From: UBA11524 sp963617205
GTDB lineage: Bacteria; Bacillota; Clostridia; Christensenellales; Aristaeellaceae
Assembly: GCA_963617205.1 (NCBI GenBank)
Contig: CAVEOA010000044.1
Location: forward strand, 1 to 12,378
Direction: 5' to 3'
Length of the DNA stretch: 12,378 nucleotides
Made by a program: the position numbers and the translations under genes. Below, one piece after another: positions 6,459 to 12,378 of this stretch (its first letter is position 1; every line of letters starts with the position of its first letter). The notes under the pieces are model-generated. The model was not told where the DNA came from. It saw only the letters and a program-made list of their open reading frames with translations, and did not search any database.

Positions 6459-8369
6459 TCACTCCGTGATTGCGTTGCCCGTATAGAGCGTGTAGTAGCG
6501 CCCCTTCTGCGCAATCAGCTGGTCATGCGTGCCGCGTTCGATGATGCGCCCCTGCTCAAGAACCATAATGCAGTCGGAGTTCTTGACGGTAGACAGGCGG
6601 TGCGCGATGACGAACGTCGTGCGCCCCTTCATCAGCGCGTCCATGCCCTTCTGCACAAGACCCTCGGTGCGCGTGTCGATGGAGGACGTCGCCTCGTCGA
6701 GAATCAGCGCAGGCGGGTCGGCCACGGCAGCGCGCGCGATGGAAAGCAGCTGGCGCTGACCCTGCGAGAGGTTTGCGCCGTCGCCGGTCAGCATCGTGTG
6801 ATAGCCTTCCGGCAGCTTGCGGATAAATTCGTCGGCGTTGGCAAGCTTCGCGGCGTTGATGCATTCCTCATCGGTGGCATCGAGGCGACCGAAGCGGATG
6901 TTGTCCAGCACCGTGCCGGTAAACAGGTGCGTATCCTGCAGCACCATGCCAAGGCTGCGGCGCAGATCCGCCTTGCGAATCTTGTTGATGTTGATGTTAT
7001 CGTAGCGGATTTTGCCGTCCTGAATGTCGTAGAAGCGGTTAATCAGGTTCGTGATGGTCGTCTTGCCGGCGCCCGTGCTGCCGACAAAGGCGATTTTCTG
7101 TCCGGGCTCGGCGTACATGGTGATGTTGTGCAGCACCATCTTTTCGGGCGTATAGCCGAAGTCCACATCGTCGAATGTGACCGCGCCGGCGAGCTTGCGG
7201 TAGCTGACTGTGCCGTCCGCAGCGTGCGGATGCTTCCACGCCCACAGGCGGGTGTGCTCCGTGGTCTCGGCGATGGTGCCATCGGGCTTTTCTTCGACAT
7301 TGACCAGCTCGACATAGCCGTCATCCGTCTCAGGCTTTTCGTCCAGCAGGGCGAAAACGCGCTCTGCACCGGCGAGTGCCATGATGATGGAGTTCATCTG
7401 CTGCATGACCTGCGAAATCGGCTGCGAGAAGCTGCGGTTCAGCGTCAGGAAGGCAATCAGGCGACCCGTGGACATCATGGCGCCACCCGTCGCGATGGAC
7501 AGCGCGGAGCCTGCCATGGCGCAGATAACGTAGGAGAGGTGACCGAGGTTATTGTTGATCGGGCCGAGCGTATTCGCCCAGCGGTTTGCCTCGTGGGAGG
7601 AGGAACGGAGCTCGTCATTCAGCGCGACAAAGCCCTCGATCGCCTTTTCCTCGTGGCAGAAGACCTTGACGACCTTCTGACCGGTCATCATTTCCTCGAT
7701 GTAGCCGTTGACCTTGCCGAGGTTGCTCTGCTGTGCAGTGAAATACTTGCCGGAGCGCTTGGTGAGCCTCGAGGAGAAGAACATCTGAACTGCCAGCAGG
7801 ACGAGCGAGAGAAGCGTCATCGGCGCGGAGTTAATCAGCATGGAAACAAACACCATGACGATGGAAATGACGCTGCTGAGAATCTGCGGAATGCTCTGAC
7901 CGATGAGCTGGCGCAGGGTGTCAACGTCGTTGGTGTAGATGGACATGATGTCGCCGTGGGAATGCGTGTCGAAATAGCTGATCGGCAGCGACTCCATGTG
8001 CGTGAACAGCTGGGTGCGCAGGCGGAGCATCGTGCCCTGACCGACATAGACCATCAGTCGCTGCTGGACGTAGTTCGCAACGATGCCCAGGCACAGGAAG
8101 CAGCCCAGCGGCACCATGGCGGCCGCCAGATCGCCCAGCGTCTTCGTGCCGTTCAAGATGCCGGCGATGTAAACGTCAATCAGATCCTGCGTGAAGGTGC
8201 TGGCAAGGACGGTGGCATACGACGTGCAGCAAATGCAGATCACCACGGCAATCACATGCCAGAGGTACTTTTCAAGAACAACCTTGAGCAGACGCCTGAG
8301 GGTATGTCCCTGTCCCTTGATGGACATGCGGGGCATCGGTGCGCCTCTGCGGCGAGGTCCTCCCATCAT
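6459..8369 (-). CDS. Heterodimeric ABC exporter half, consensus ATPase subunit
   Basis: A 636-residue half-transporter with an N-terminal six-helix ABC exporter membrane domain (about 25-340) and a C-terminal ATPase domain. Walker A GSTGAGKTT (430-438), Q-loop Gln478, Walker B ALILDE (554-559) with catalytic Glu559, and switch His590 are all intact, but the signature is LSQGQ (534-538), not LSGGQ. An extra linker of about 45 residues (about 348-394, charged, with WAWKHPH) joins the two domains, as in many Clostridia exporters of the YheH/LmrD kind. The ATG at 8369 overlaps the stop of the upstream half by 4 nt (ATGA), and GGGAGG precedes it at 8379-8384. It pairs with the upstream half. The predicted role is drug or lipid efflux; the substrate is unknown. 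Confidence 0.93.
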   Translation of the reverse strand: MMGGPRRRGAPMPRMSIKGQGHTLRRLLKVVLEKYLWHVIAVVICICCTSYATVLASTFTQDLIDVYIAGILNGTKTLGDLAAAMVPLGCFLCLGIVANYVQQRLMVYVGQGTMLRLRTQLFTHMESLPISYFDTHSHGDIMSIYTNDVDTLRQLIGQSIPQILSSVISIVMVFVSMLINSAPMTLLSLVLLAVQMFFSSRLTKRSGKYFTAQQSNLGKVNGYIEEMMTGQKVVKVFCHEEKAIEGFVALNDELRSSSHEANRWANTLGPINNNLGHLSYVICAMAGSALSIATGGAMMSTGRLIAFLTLNRSFSQPISQVMQQMNSIIMALAGAERVFALLDEKPETDDGYVELVNVEEKPDGTIAETTEHTRLWAWKHPHAADGTVSYRKLAGAVTFDDVDFGYTPEKMVLHNITMYAEPGQKIAFVGSTGAGKTTITNLINRFYDIQDGKIRYDNININKIRKADLRRSLGMVLQDTHLFTGTVLDNIRFGRLDATDEECINAAKLANADEFIRKLPEGYHTMLTGDGANLSQGQRQLLSIARAAVADPPALILDEATSSIDTRTEGLVQKGMDALMKGRTTFVIAHRLSTVKNSDCIMVLEQGRIIERGTHDQLIAQKGRYYTLYTGNAITE

Positions 8370-10135
8370 TGCGCGTCGCCTCCCTTCTGCTGGTCGGGGC
8401 TGTCGAAGTCGCCGCCGCCGGAGGTCTGCATCTCGTAAATCTCGCGGTAGAGCTGCGATTCCTTCAGCAGCTTTTCAGGGGTATCAAACGCTTCAACGCG
8501 GCCATTGTCCATGACGATAATGCGGTCGGCATCCTGCACGGAGGCAACGCGCTGCGCGATGATAATCTTGGTCGTGCCCGGAATGCGCTGGGCAAAGGCA
8601 CGGCGGATTTTCGCGTCCGTCGCGGTATCAACGGCGGAGGTGGAGTCATCAAGAATCAGCACGCGTGGCTTCTTGAGCAGTGCGCGCGCGATGCACAGGC
8701 GCTGCTTCTGTCCGCCGGAAACGTTCGTGCCGCCCTGCTCGATGTGGGTCTCATAGCCGTCCGGGAAGCGCTCGATAAATTCATCTGCACAGGCCTGTGC
8801 GCAGACCTCCTTGCACTCCTCGAGCGTCGCATTCTCGTTGCCCCAGCGAAGGTTATCCAGAATGCTGCCGGAGAACAGCACGTTCTTCTGCAGCACGACA
8901 GCGACCTGATTGCGCAGGGCTTCCATATCGTACTGGCGGACATCAACGCCGCCGACGCGCACGGTGCCCTCCGTGGCATCGTACAGGCGCGAAATCAGGC
9001 TGACGAGCGTCGATTTGCCGCAGCCCGTGCCGCCGATAATGCCGATGGTCTCGCCGGAGCGGATATGCAGGTCGATATCGTTCAGGATGGGGTCGCCCTG
9101 ACCATCCGCATGGTACTTGAACATGACGTGGTCGAAGTCGATGCTGCCATCCGCAACGGTTTCAAGCGGCTTTTCCGGATTCGACAGCGACGGTTCCTCC
9201 TGCAGCACCTCGGCAATGCGGCGGGCAGATGCGGCGGACATCGTCAGCATGACGAAAATCATGGAGAGCATCATCAGGTTAGAAAGCGCGTTGATGATGT
9301 AGGTGAACATGGCGGACAGGTCGCCGACAGGCATGGTGCCGTTCGTGACGGCGGTTGCGCCAAGCCAGCTCAACGCCAGCACGCTGCTGTAGATGGCCAG
9401 CATCATCACAGGACCGTTGAGCGCGATGATGGATTCCGCCTTCACGAACATGCGGTAGACGTTTTCAGCCGCCTTCGTAAACTTCTTGTTCTCATAGTCC
9501 TCGCGGACGAATGCCTTGACGACGCGGATGCCGCCGACATTCTCCTGCACGGACGCGTTCAGGTCGTCATACTTGCGGAACACCTGGTCAAACAGCTTCA
9601 TCGTCAGCCGGATGAGGATGCCCAGCACGATGGCGAGGAACACGAACGGCACGAGGAACACCGAGGACAGGTTCGGCGAAATGGAGAACGCCGCGACCAT
9701 GGAGAAAATCAGCGTCAGCGGCGAGCGGACGGCGATTCGCGTAATCATCTGGAAGGCGTTCTGCACGTTTGTGACGTCCGTGGTCATACGCGTGACAAGA
9801 CCGGCAGTGGAATACTTGTCGATATTGGCGAAGGAGAACCGCTGGATGTTGCGGTACATGCCCTCGCGCAGGTTCGCGGCAAAGCCGGTGGACGCATACG
9901 ACGCCGTATGGGCGCAGACCGTGCCGAACAGAAGCGACAGCATCGCCATCGCCGCCATAATCAGCCCGTATTTCAAAATAGCGGAGGTGTCGCCCGCGGA
10001 AATGCCATCGTCAATCAGACGCGCCATGACCATCGGAATCAGCACTTCCATCACAACCTCCAGCGCAGCAAACAGCGGCGTCAGCAAGGCTGCCTTCTTG
10101 TACTGCTTAATCTGCGCGGCAAGCGTTTTCAGCAT
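8366..10135 (-). CDS. Heterodimeric ABC exporter half, degenerate ATPase subunit
   Basis: A 589-residue half-transporter: membrane domain (about 15-310) then ATPase domain. Walker A GGTGCGKST (368-376) and the signature VSGGQ (472-476) are canonical, but Walker B VLILDD (492-497) has Asp497 in place of the catalytic Glu, and Gln528 replaces the switch His. This is the pattern of the degenerate subunit in heterodimers such as TM287/288, BmrCD or LmrCD. Its intact signature should complete the active site of the partner, while its own Walker motifs face the LSQGQ of the partner. AAAGGA (10144-10149, minus strand) serves the ATG. It lies 27 nt after marR, in the same operon, so regulation by that MarR protein is likely. 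Confidence 0.93.
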   Translation of the reverse strand: MLKTLAAQIKQYKKAALLTPLFAALEVVMEVLIPMVMARLIDDGISAGDTSAILKYGLIMAAMAMLSLLFGTVCAHTASYASTGFAANLREGMYRNIQRFSFANIDKYSTAGLVTRMTTDVTNVQNAFQMITRIAVRSPLTLIFSMVAAFSISPNLSSVFLVPFVFLAIVLGILIRLTMKLFDQVFRKYDDLNASVQENVGGIRVVKAFVREDYENKKFTKAAENVYRMFVKAESIIALNGPVMMLAIYSSVLALSWLGATAVTNGTMPVGDLSAMFTYIINALSNLMMLSMIFVMLTMSAASARRIAEVLQEEPSLSNPEKPLETVADGSIDFDHVMFKYHADGQGDPILNDIDLHIRSGETIGIIGGTGCGKSTLVSLISRLYDATEGTVRVGGVDVRQYDMEALRNQVAVVLQKNVLFSGSILDNLRWGNENATLEECKEVCAQACADEFIERFPDGYETHIEQGGTNVSGGQKQRLCIARALLKKPRVLILDDSTSAVDTATDAKIRRAFAQRIPGTTKIIIAQRVASVQDADRIIVMDNGRVEAFDTPEKLLKESQLYREIYEMQTSGGGDFDSPDQQKGGDAQ

Positions 10136-10152
10136 GGAATCATTCCTTTCCT

Positions 10153-10162
10153 ACTGTACAGT
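10153..10162. repeat. Perfect 10-bp palindrome between marR and the ABC genes
   Basis: ACTGTACAGT is a perfect inverted repeat just after the marR stop and before the ribosome binding site of the next gene. It could be a MarR-type operator within the operon, or chance. I see no promoter next to it. Confidence 0.35.
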
Positions 10163-10636
10163 TTATTTGATAACTTCTTCCTCGGATGACGGCATATCCT
10201 CCATGTCATCCTTCAAATTGACGTATACCTTCTTCAGGTATTCCAGCAGCATGGCCTGGTCCTCCTCGTTCATTCCCGCCGTCAGGCGCTCCTCGGAACG
10301 GACGATATCCTGAAAGCAGCATTCAAGCATCGATGCACCGCTTTCCGTCAGCCGAACATGCTTGATGCGCCGGTCGCTCGGGTCGGTGAAGCCCTCGACC
10401 AGCCCCTTCTTCTCAAGGCGCGATACCAGCCCTGCCAGCGTCGACTGCGCGCAGCAGAACAGCTCCTCCAGCTCCTTGAGCGTTTTGGTCTGGTTCGGCA
10501 TGTCGGACAGGCAGAACAGCAGGTTGCTCTGCTGCAGCGTCAGATTGTGCGTTGCTAAGTTACGGCTTGCCTCTCTCGCCAATGCGTTGCTGATGCGCTT
10601 GATATACCAGCCGAATCCTAGCACCTTCTTACCCAT
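10163..10636 (-). CDS. MarR family transcriptional regulator
   Basis: A 157-residue winged-helix regulator of the MarR family, a dimer that typically represses nearby efflux genes until a ligand binds. The recognition helix is about CAQSTLAGLVSRLEKKG (62-78), and the wing DPSDRRIKHVRLT (85-97) has the family Asp-x-x-Asp-Arg-Arg motif. The start at 10636 is chosen because a purine-rich AAGGGGG lies just upstream and the promoter begins beyond it; an in-frame extension to 10771 would run through that promoter. Cys61/Cys62 and Cys106/Cys107 are adjacent pairs, the first at the recognition helix, so thiol sensing is possible but speculative. It lies directly before the heterodimeric ABC exporter and divergent from a MATE pump, both likely targets. 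Confidence 0.9.
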   Translation of the reverse strand: MGKKVLGFGWYIKRISNALAREASRNLATHNLTLQQSNLLFCLSDMPNQTKTLKELEELFCCAQSTLAGLVSRLEKKGLVEGFTDPSDRRIKHVRLTESGASMLECCFQDIVRSEERLTAGMNEEDQAMLLEYLKKVYVNLKDDMEDMPSSEEEVIK

Positions 10637-10669
10637 GGTACACCCCCTTCTTGTCTTGAAACGAGATGC

Positions 10670-10698
10670 ATTATAGCAAAATAATCGCATCATGTCAA
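10670..10698 (-). promoter_or_regulatory. Promoter of marR and the ABC exporter
   Basis: On the minus strand TTGACA (10698-10693) and TATAAT (10675-10670) are perfect, separated by 17 nt, with an extended -10 (TGCTATAAT). The predicted start is near 10662. The upstream side carries the shared element described at 10707-10731. Confidence 0.87.
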
Positions 10699-10706
10699 TA
10701 GCATAC

Positions 10707-10731
10707 GAACGATTTTTTGTGCTGAATTTTC
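10707..10731 (-). promoter_or_regulatory. Shared upstream element, marR side
   Basis: On the minus strand this reads GAAAATTCAGCACAAAAA followed directly by (A)TCGTTC, ending 8 nt before the -35 of marR. The first 18 bases recur exactly at 10806-10823 in the same orientation relative to the MATE promoter. Candidate binding site for a regulator or an A-rich UP element; the identity of the protein is unknown. Confidence 0.6.
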
Positions 10732-10805
10732 CATGCCCGGAAAAGCAGCCGCAAACCCCTGCGCCATGCATATTTCCGCCGTTTTTTGACCAGATTTAAG
10801 GAAGC

Positions 10806-10839
10806 GAAAATTCAGCACAAAAACAGCTTGAAATCGTTC
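10806..10839 (+). promoter_or_regulatory. Shared upstream element, MATE side
   Basis: GAAAATTCAGCACAAAAA (10806-10823) is followed after 8 nt by AATCGTTC (10832-10839), ending 10 nt before the -35 of the MATE gene. The 18-bp block is identical to the marR-side copy, and the AATCGTTC block is also kept although spaced differently. The two copies form an inverted repeat with 74 nt between their 18-bp arms. Confidence 0.6.
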
Positions 10840-10849
10840 AAAAATCCTC

Positions 10850-10878
10850 TTGCAAAGTGCGCGCAAACGTGCTATAAA
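10850..10878 (+). promoter_or_regulatory. Promoter of the second MATE gene
   Basis: TTGCAA (10850-10855) and TATAAA (10873-10878) are spaced by exactly 17 nt, with the extended TGC before the -10. It is a slightly weaker match than the marR promoter it faces. The leader is about 49 nt and holds GAAAGGA (10919-10925), the ribosome binding site of the MATE gene. Confidence 0.8.
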
Positions 10879-10933
10879 TAGCGTCTGTCAACAAGTATTT
10901 CCTCTGCCATCTAAGTAAGAAAGGATCATTTCC

Positions 10934-12304
10934 ATGGCGCAGAAAAACGCGGCACGCGATTTGACGCAGGGCTCGCCCCTGAAGCTGATTCTGACCTTCT
11001 CGCTGCCGCTGCTGGGCGGCTTCCTGTTCCAGCAGCTCTACAGTTTTATGGATACCATGGTTGTCGGCGGCGTGCTGGGCACGGAGGCGCTGGCAGCTGT
11101 CGGCGACACCAGCTCGCTGAACTTCCTGATTAACGGCTTCTGCATGGGCATCTGCTCCGGCTTCGCCATCCCGATTGCGCAGGCGTTCGGCGCGAAGGAC
11201 GAAACGGAAATGCGCCGTTATGTCATGCACTCGGTGTACCTGTGCGCGGTGATTTCCGTGCTGCTCGGCGCGCTGACCGGCTTCTTTGCGCCAGAGCTGC
11301 TCCGTATGCTCGACACGCCCGAGGATATCCTCGACCGCGCCGTTGCGTACATTCAGCCCGTGTTCTACGCCATTCCCGTCACCGTGCTGTATAACATGTG
11401 CGGCGGCATCATGCGCTCCATGGGCGACAGCCGGACGCCTGTCGTTGCCATCACCATCGCCGCCTTGCTGAACATCGTGCTTGACTACGCCTTCATTCTC
11501 CTCTTCCACATGGATGTGGACGGCGCGGCATGGGCAACGGTCATCAGCCAGCTTGTCAGCGGCGTATGGTGCCTGTACGTCATCTTCAAGCGCTTCCCGG
11601 TGCTCAAGATGCAGCCGGACGACCTGCGCATCCGTGCGCCGTTCATGCGCCGCCTGCTGAACATGGGCATTCCCTTCGGTTTGCAGTATTCCATCACCGC
11701 CATCGGCACCCTGATGGTGACGTACGCCGTCAACGGCATCGGCACGATTGCGGTCGCCGCCGTCACCGCGGGCAGCAAGCTGAGCGCCTTCTTCTGCTGC
11801 GTGTTCGATGCGCTGGCCTCAACCATGGCGACCTTCGCCGGGCAGAACGTCGGCGCGAAGAAGCTCGACCGCATCAACGAGGGCCTGAAGGCATCGTCCA
11901 TCATCGGCTGCCTGTACTGCGTTGCAGCGTTTGCGGCGATCTACTTCTTCGGCGAATCGCTTGTCGGGCTCTTCATCAGTCAGGACAGCGCCGACCGCGC
12001 AACCGTCATCAGCATGGCACAGCAGTACCTGATTATCAACAGCATGCTTTATATTCCGCTGCTGTTCGTCAACATCGTCCGCTTCTCCATTCAGGGCGTC
12101 GGCTTCACGATGATCGCCATGATTGCCGGCTTGATGGAGCTTGTCGGGCGCGCCGTTGTCGCGATGCTCTTCGTGCCGCCGTTCGGCTATACCGCCGCTT
12201 GTATGGCGAATCCCACCGCATGGGTGCTGGCGGATTTGTTCCTCTTCCCCTGCTATTTCACATGTATCGCAAAGCTGCGCAGGAGAATGTATCCCACCGC
12301 CTGA
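10934..12304 (+). CDS. MATE family efflux transporter (second copy)
   Basis: A 456-residue MATE antiporter with about 12 membrane helices. Family marks are SFMDTMVVGGVLG (37-49), GGIMRSMGDSRTPV (157-170), FAGQNVGAKK (301-310) and ANPTAWVLAD (425-434), in the two-repeat arrangement of the family. GAAAGGA (10919-10925) with an 8-nt spacer serves the ATG. It is transcribed alone from a promoter facing that of marR and the two share an upstream element, so it is probably regulated together with the heterodimeric ABC exporter. Its sequence differs from the MATE protein at 2256, which has MMDTVMVS and NALRAAGDARY at the corresponding places, so the two are not a recent duplication. The substrate is unknown. 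Confidence 0.93.
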   Translation: MAQKNAARDLTQGSPLKLILTFSLPLLGGFLFQQLYSFMDTMVVGGVLGTEALAAVGDTSSLNFLINGFCMGICSGFAIPIAQAFGAKDETEMRRYVMHSVYLCAVISVLLGALTGFFAPELLRMLDTPEDILDRAVAYIQPVFYAIPVTVLYNMCGGIMRSMGDSRTPVVAITIAALLNIVLDYAFILLFHMDVDGAAWATVISQLVSGVWCLYVIFKRFPVLKMQPDDLRIRAPFMRRLLNMGIPFGLQYSITAIGTLMVTYAVNGIGTIAVAAVTAGSKLSAFFCCVFDALASTMATFAGQNVGAKKLDRINEGLKASSIIGCLYCVAAFAAIYFFGESLVGLFISQDSADRATVISMAQQYLIINSMLYIPLLFVNIVRFSIQGVGFTMIAMIAGLMELVGRAVVAMLFVPPFGYTAACMANPTAWVLADLFLFPCYFTCIAKLRRRMYPTA

Positions 12305-12314
12305 CATATAAAAA

Positions 12315-12378
12315 GGGTCAAGGGTCGAAGACCCTTGCAGGGTGCAGGGACAGCGTCCCTGCTGGGGTTTGGGGCAAC
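12315..12378 (+). repeat. Tandem hairpins, probable dispersed palindromic repeat, and terminator
   Basis: Two perfect hairpins follow the MATE stop: CAAGGGTC with GACCCTTG around GAA (12319-12337), and GCAGGGAC with GTCCCTGC around AGC (12344-12362). A third begins at the right edge (TTTGGGGCAAC) and looks cut off. The first can act as a terminator, although no long T-run follows it. GGGTCAAGGG at 12315-12324 is identical to 6420-6429. Such serial short hairpins resemble the dispersed palindromic repeats seen in some gut Firmicutes. Confidence 0.6.

Noticed and set aside
6240..8438. Long plus-strand open frame of about 732 codons opposite the ABC exporter half
   Set aside because: The minus-strand protein has all ABC motifs; this frame has no ribosome binding site, crosses the ABC-2 promoter region and shows no recognisable domain.
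8339..10189. Long plus-strand open frame of about 616 codons opposite the second ABC exporter half
   Set aside because: Same reasoning: antisense of a firmly identified gene, low-complexity His/Arg/Asp-rich product and overlap with the marR end.
10637..10771. N-terminal extension of the MarR protein by about 45 residues
   Set aside because: The extension would run through the TTGACA-17-TATAAT promoter and the shared upstream element; the ATG at 10636 has a purine-rich site and gives the usual MarR length.

Overview
The window looks like a chromosomal segment from a GC-rich Gram-positive gut-type Clostridia, most likely Oscillospiraceae/Ruminococcaceae. The evidence is an rplU-prp-rpmA cluster whose L27 carries the cleavable N-terminal extension typical of Firmicutes, strong AGGAGG-type ribosome binding sites, TTGACA-17-TATAAT promoters, Rho-independent terminators, and drug exporters of Firmicutes type. 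The genus cannot be fixed from sequence reading alone.

Layout. At 1-188 (minus) is the N-terminus of an IS481/IS3-type transposase that runs off the left edge; its element probably ends near 302. A consensus promoter (332-360) and a structured leader resembling the L21 leader drive rplU (L21), prp (the protease that trims L27) and rpmA (L27), closed by a terminator at 1448-1484. Two plus-strand genes follow: a DUF554 membrane protein and a MATE-family efflux protein (1542-3626). A 13-bp perfect hairpin at 3631-3661 ends that unit and also the convergent minus-strand unit.

The rest up to 10636 is minus strand. One operon is a three-gene ABC-2 exporter (TTG-started ATPase plus two permeases, 3663-6250). 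It has its own consensus promoter (6363-6391) and a leader of about 105 nt that contains a complete terminator hairpin with possible competing pairings, so attenuation is plausible. A second operon is a MarR-family regulator followed by a heterodimeric ABC multidrug exporter (6459-10636). Its two halves have complementary motif losses, giving one consensus and one degenerate ATP site. A second MATE protein (10934-12304) is divergent from marR.

The marR/MATE intergenic region is the most interesting regulatory stretch. Both divergent promoters carry the same 18-bp upstream element (an inverted repeat across the region) plus an AATCGTTC motif, which suggests joint control of the heterodimeric ABC exporter and the MATE pump. 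The window ends in tandem hairpins resembling a dispersed palindromic repeat. Overall, most of the window from 2.2 kb onward is a cluster of four separate export systems, next to an ordinary ribosomal protein operon. I saw no phage genes, CRISPR array, tRNA or rRNA.
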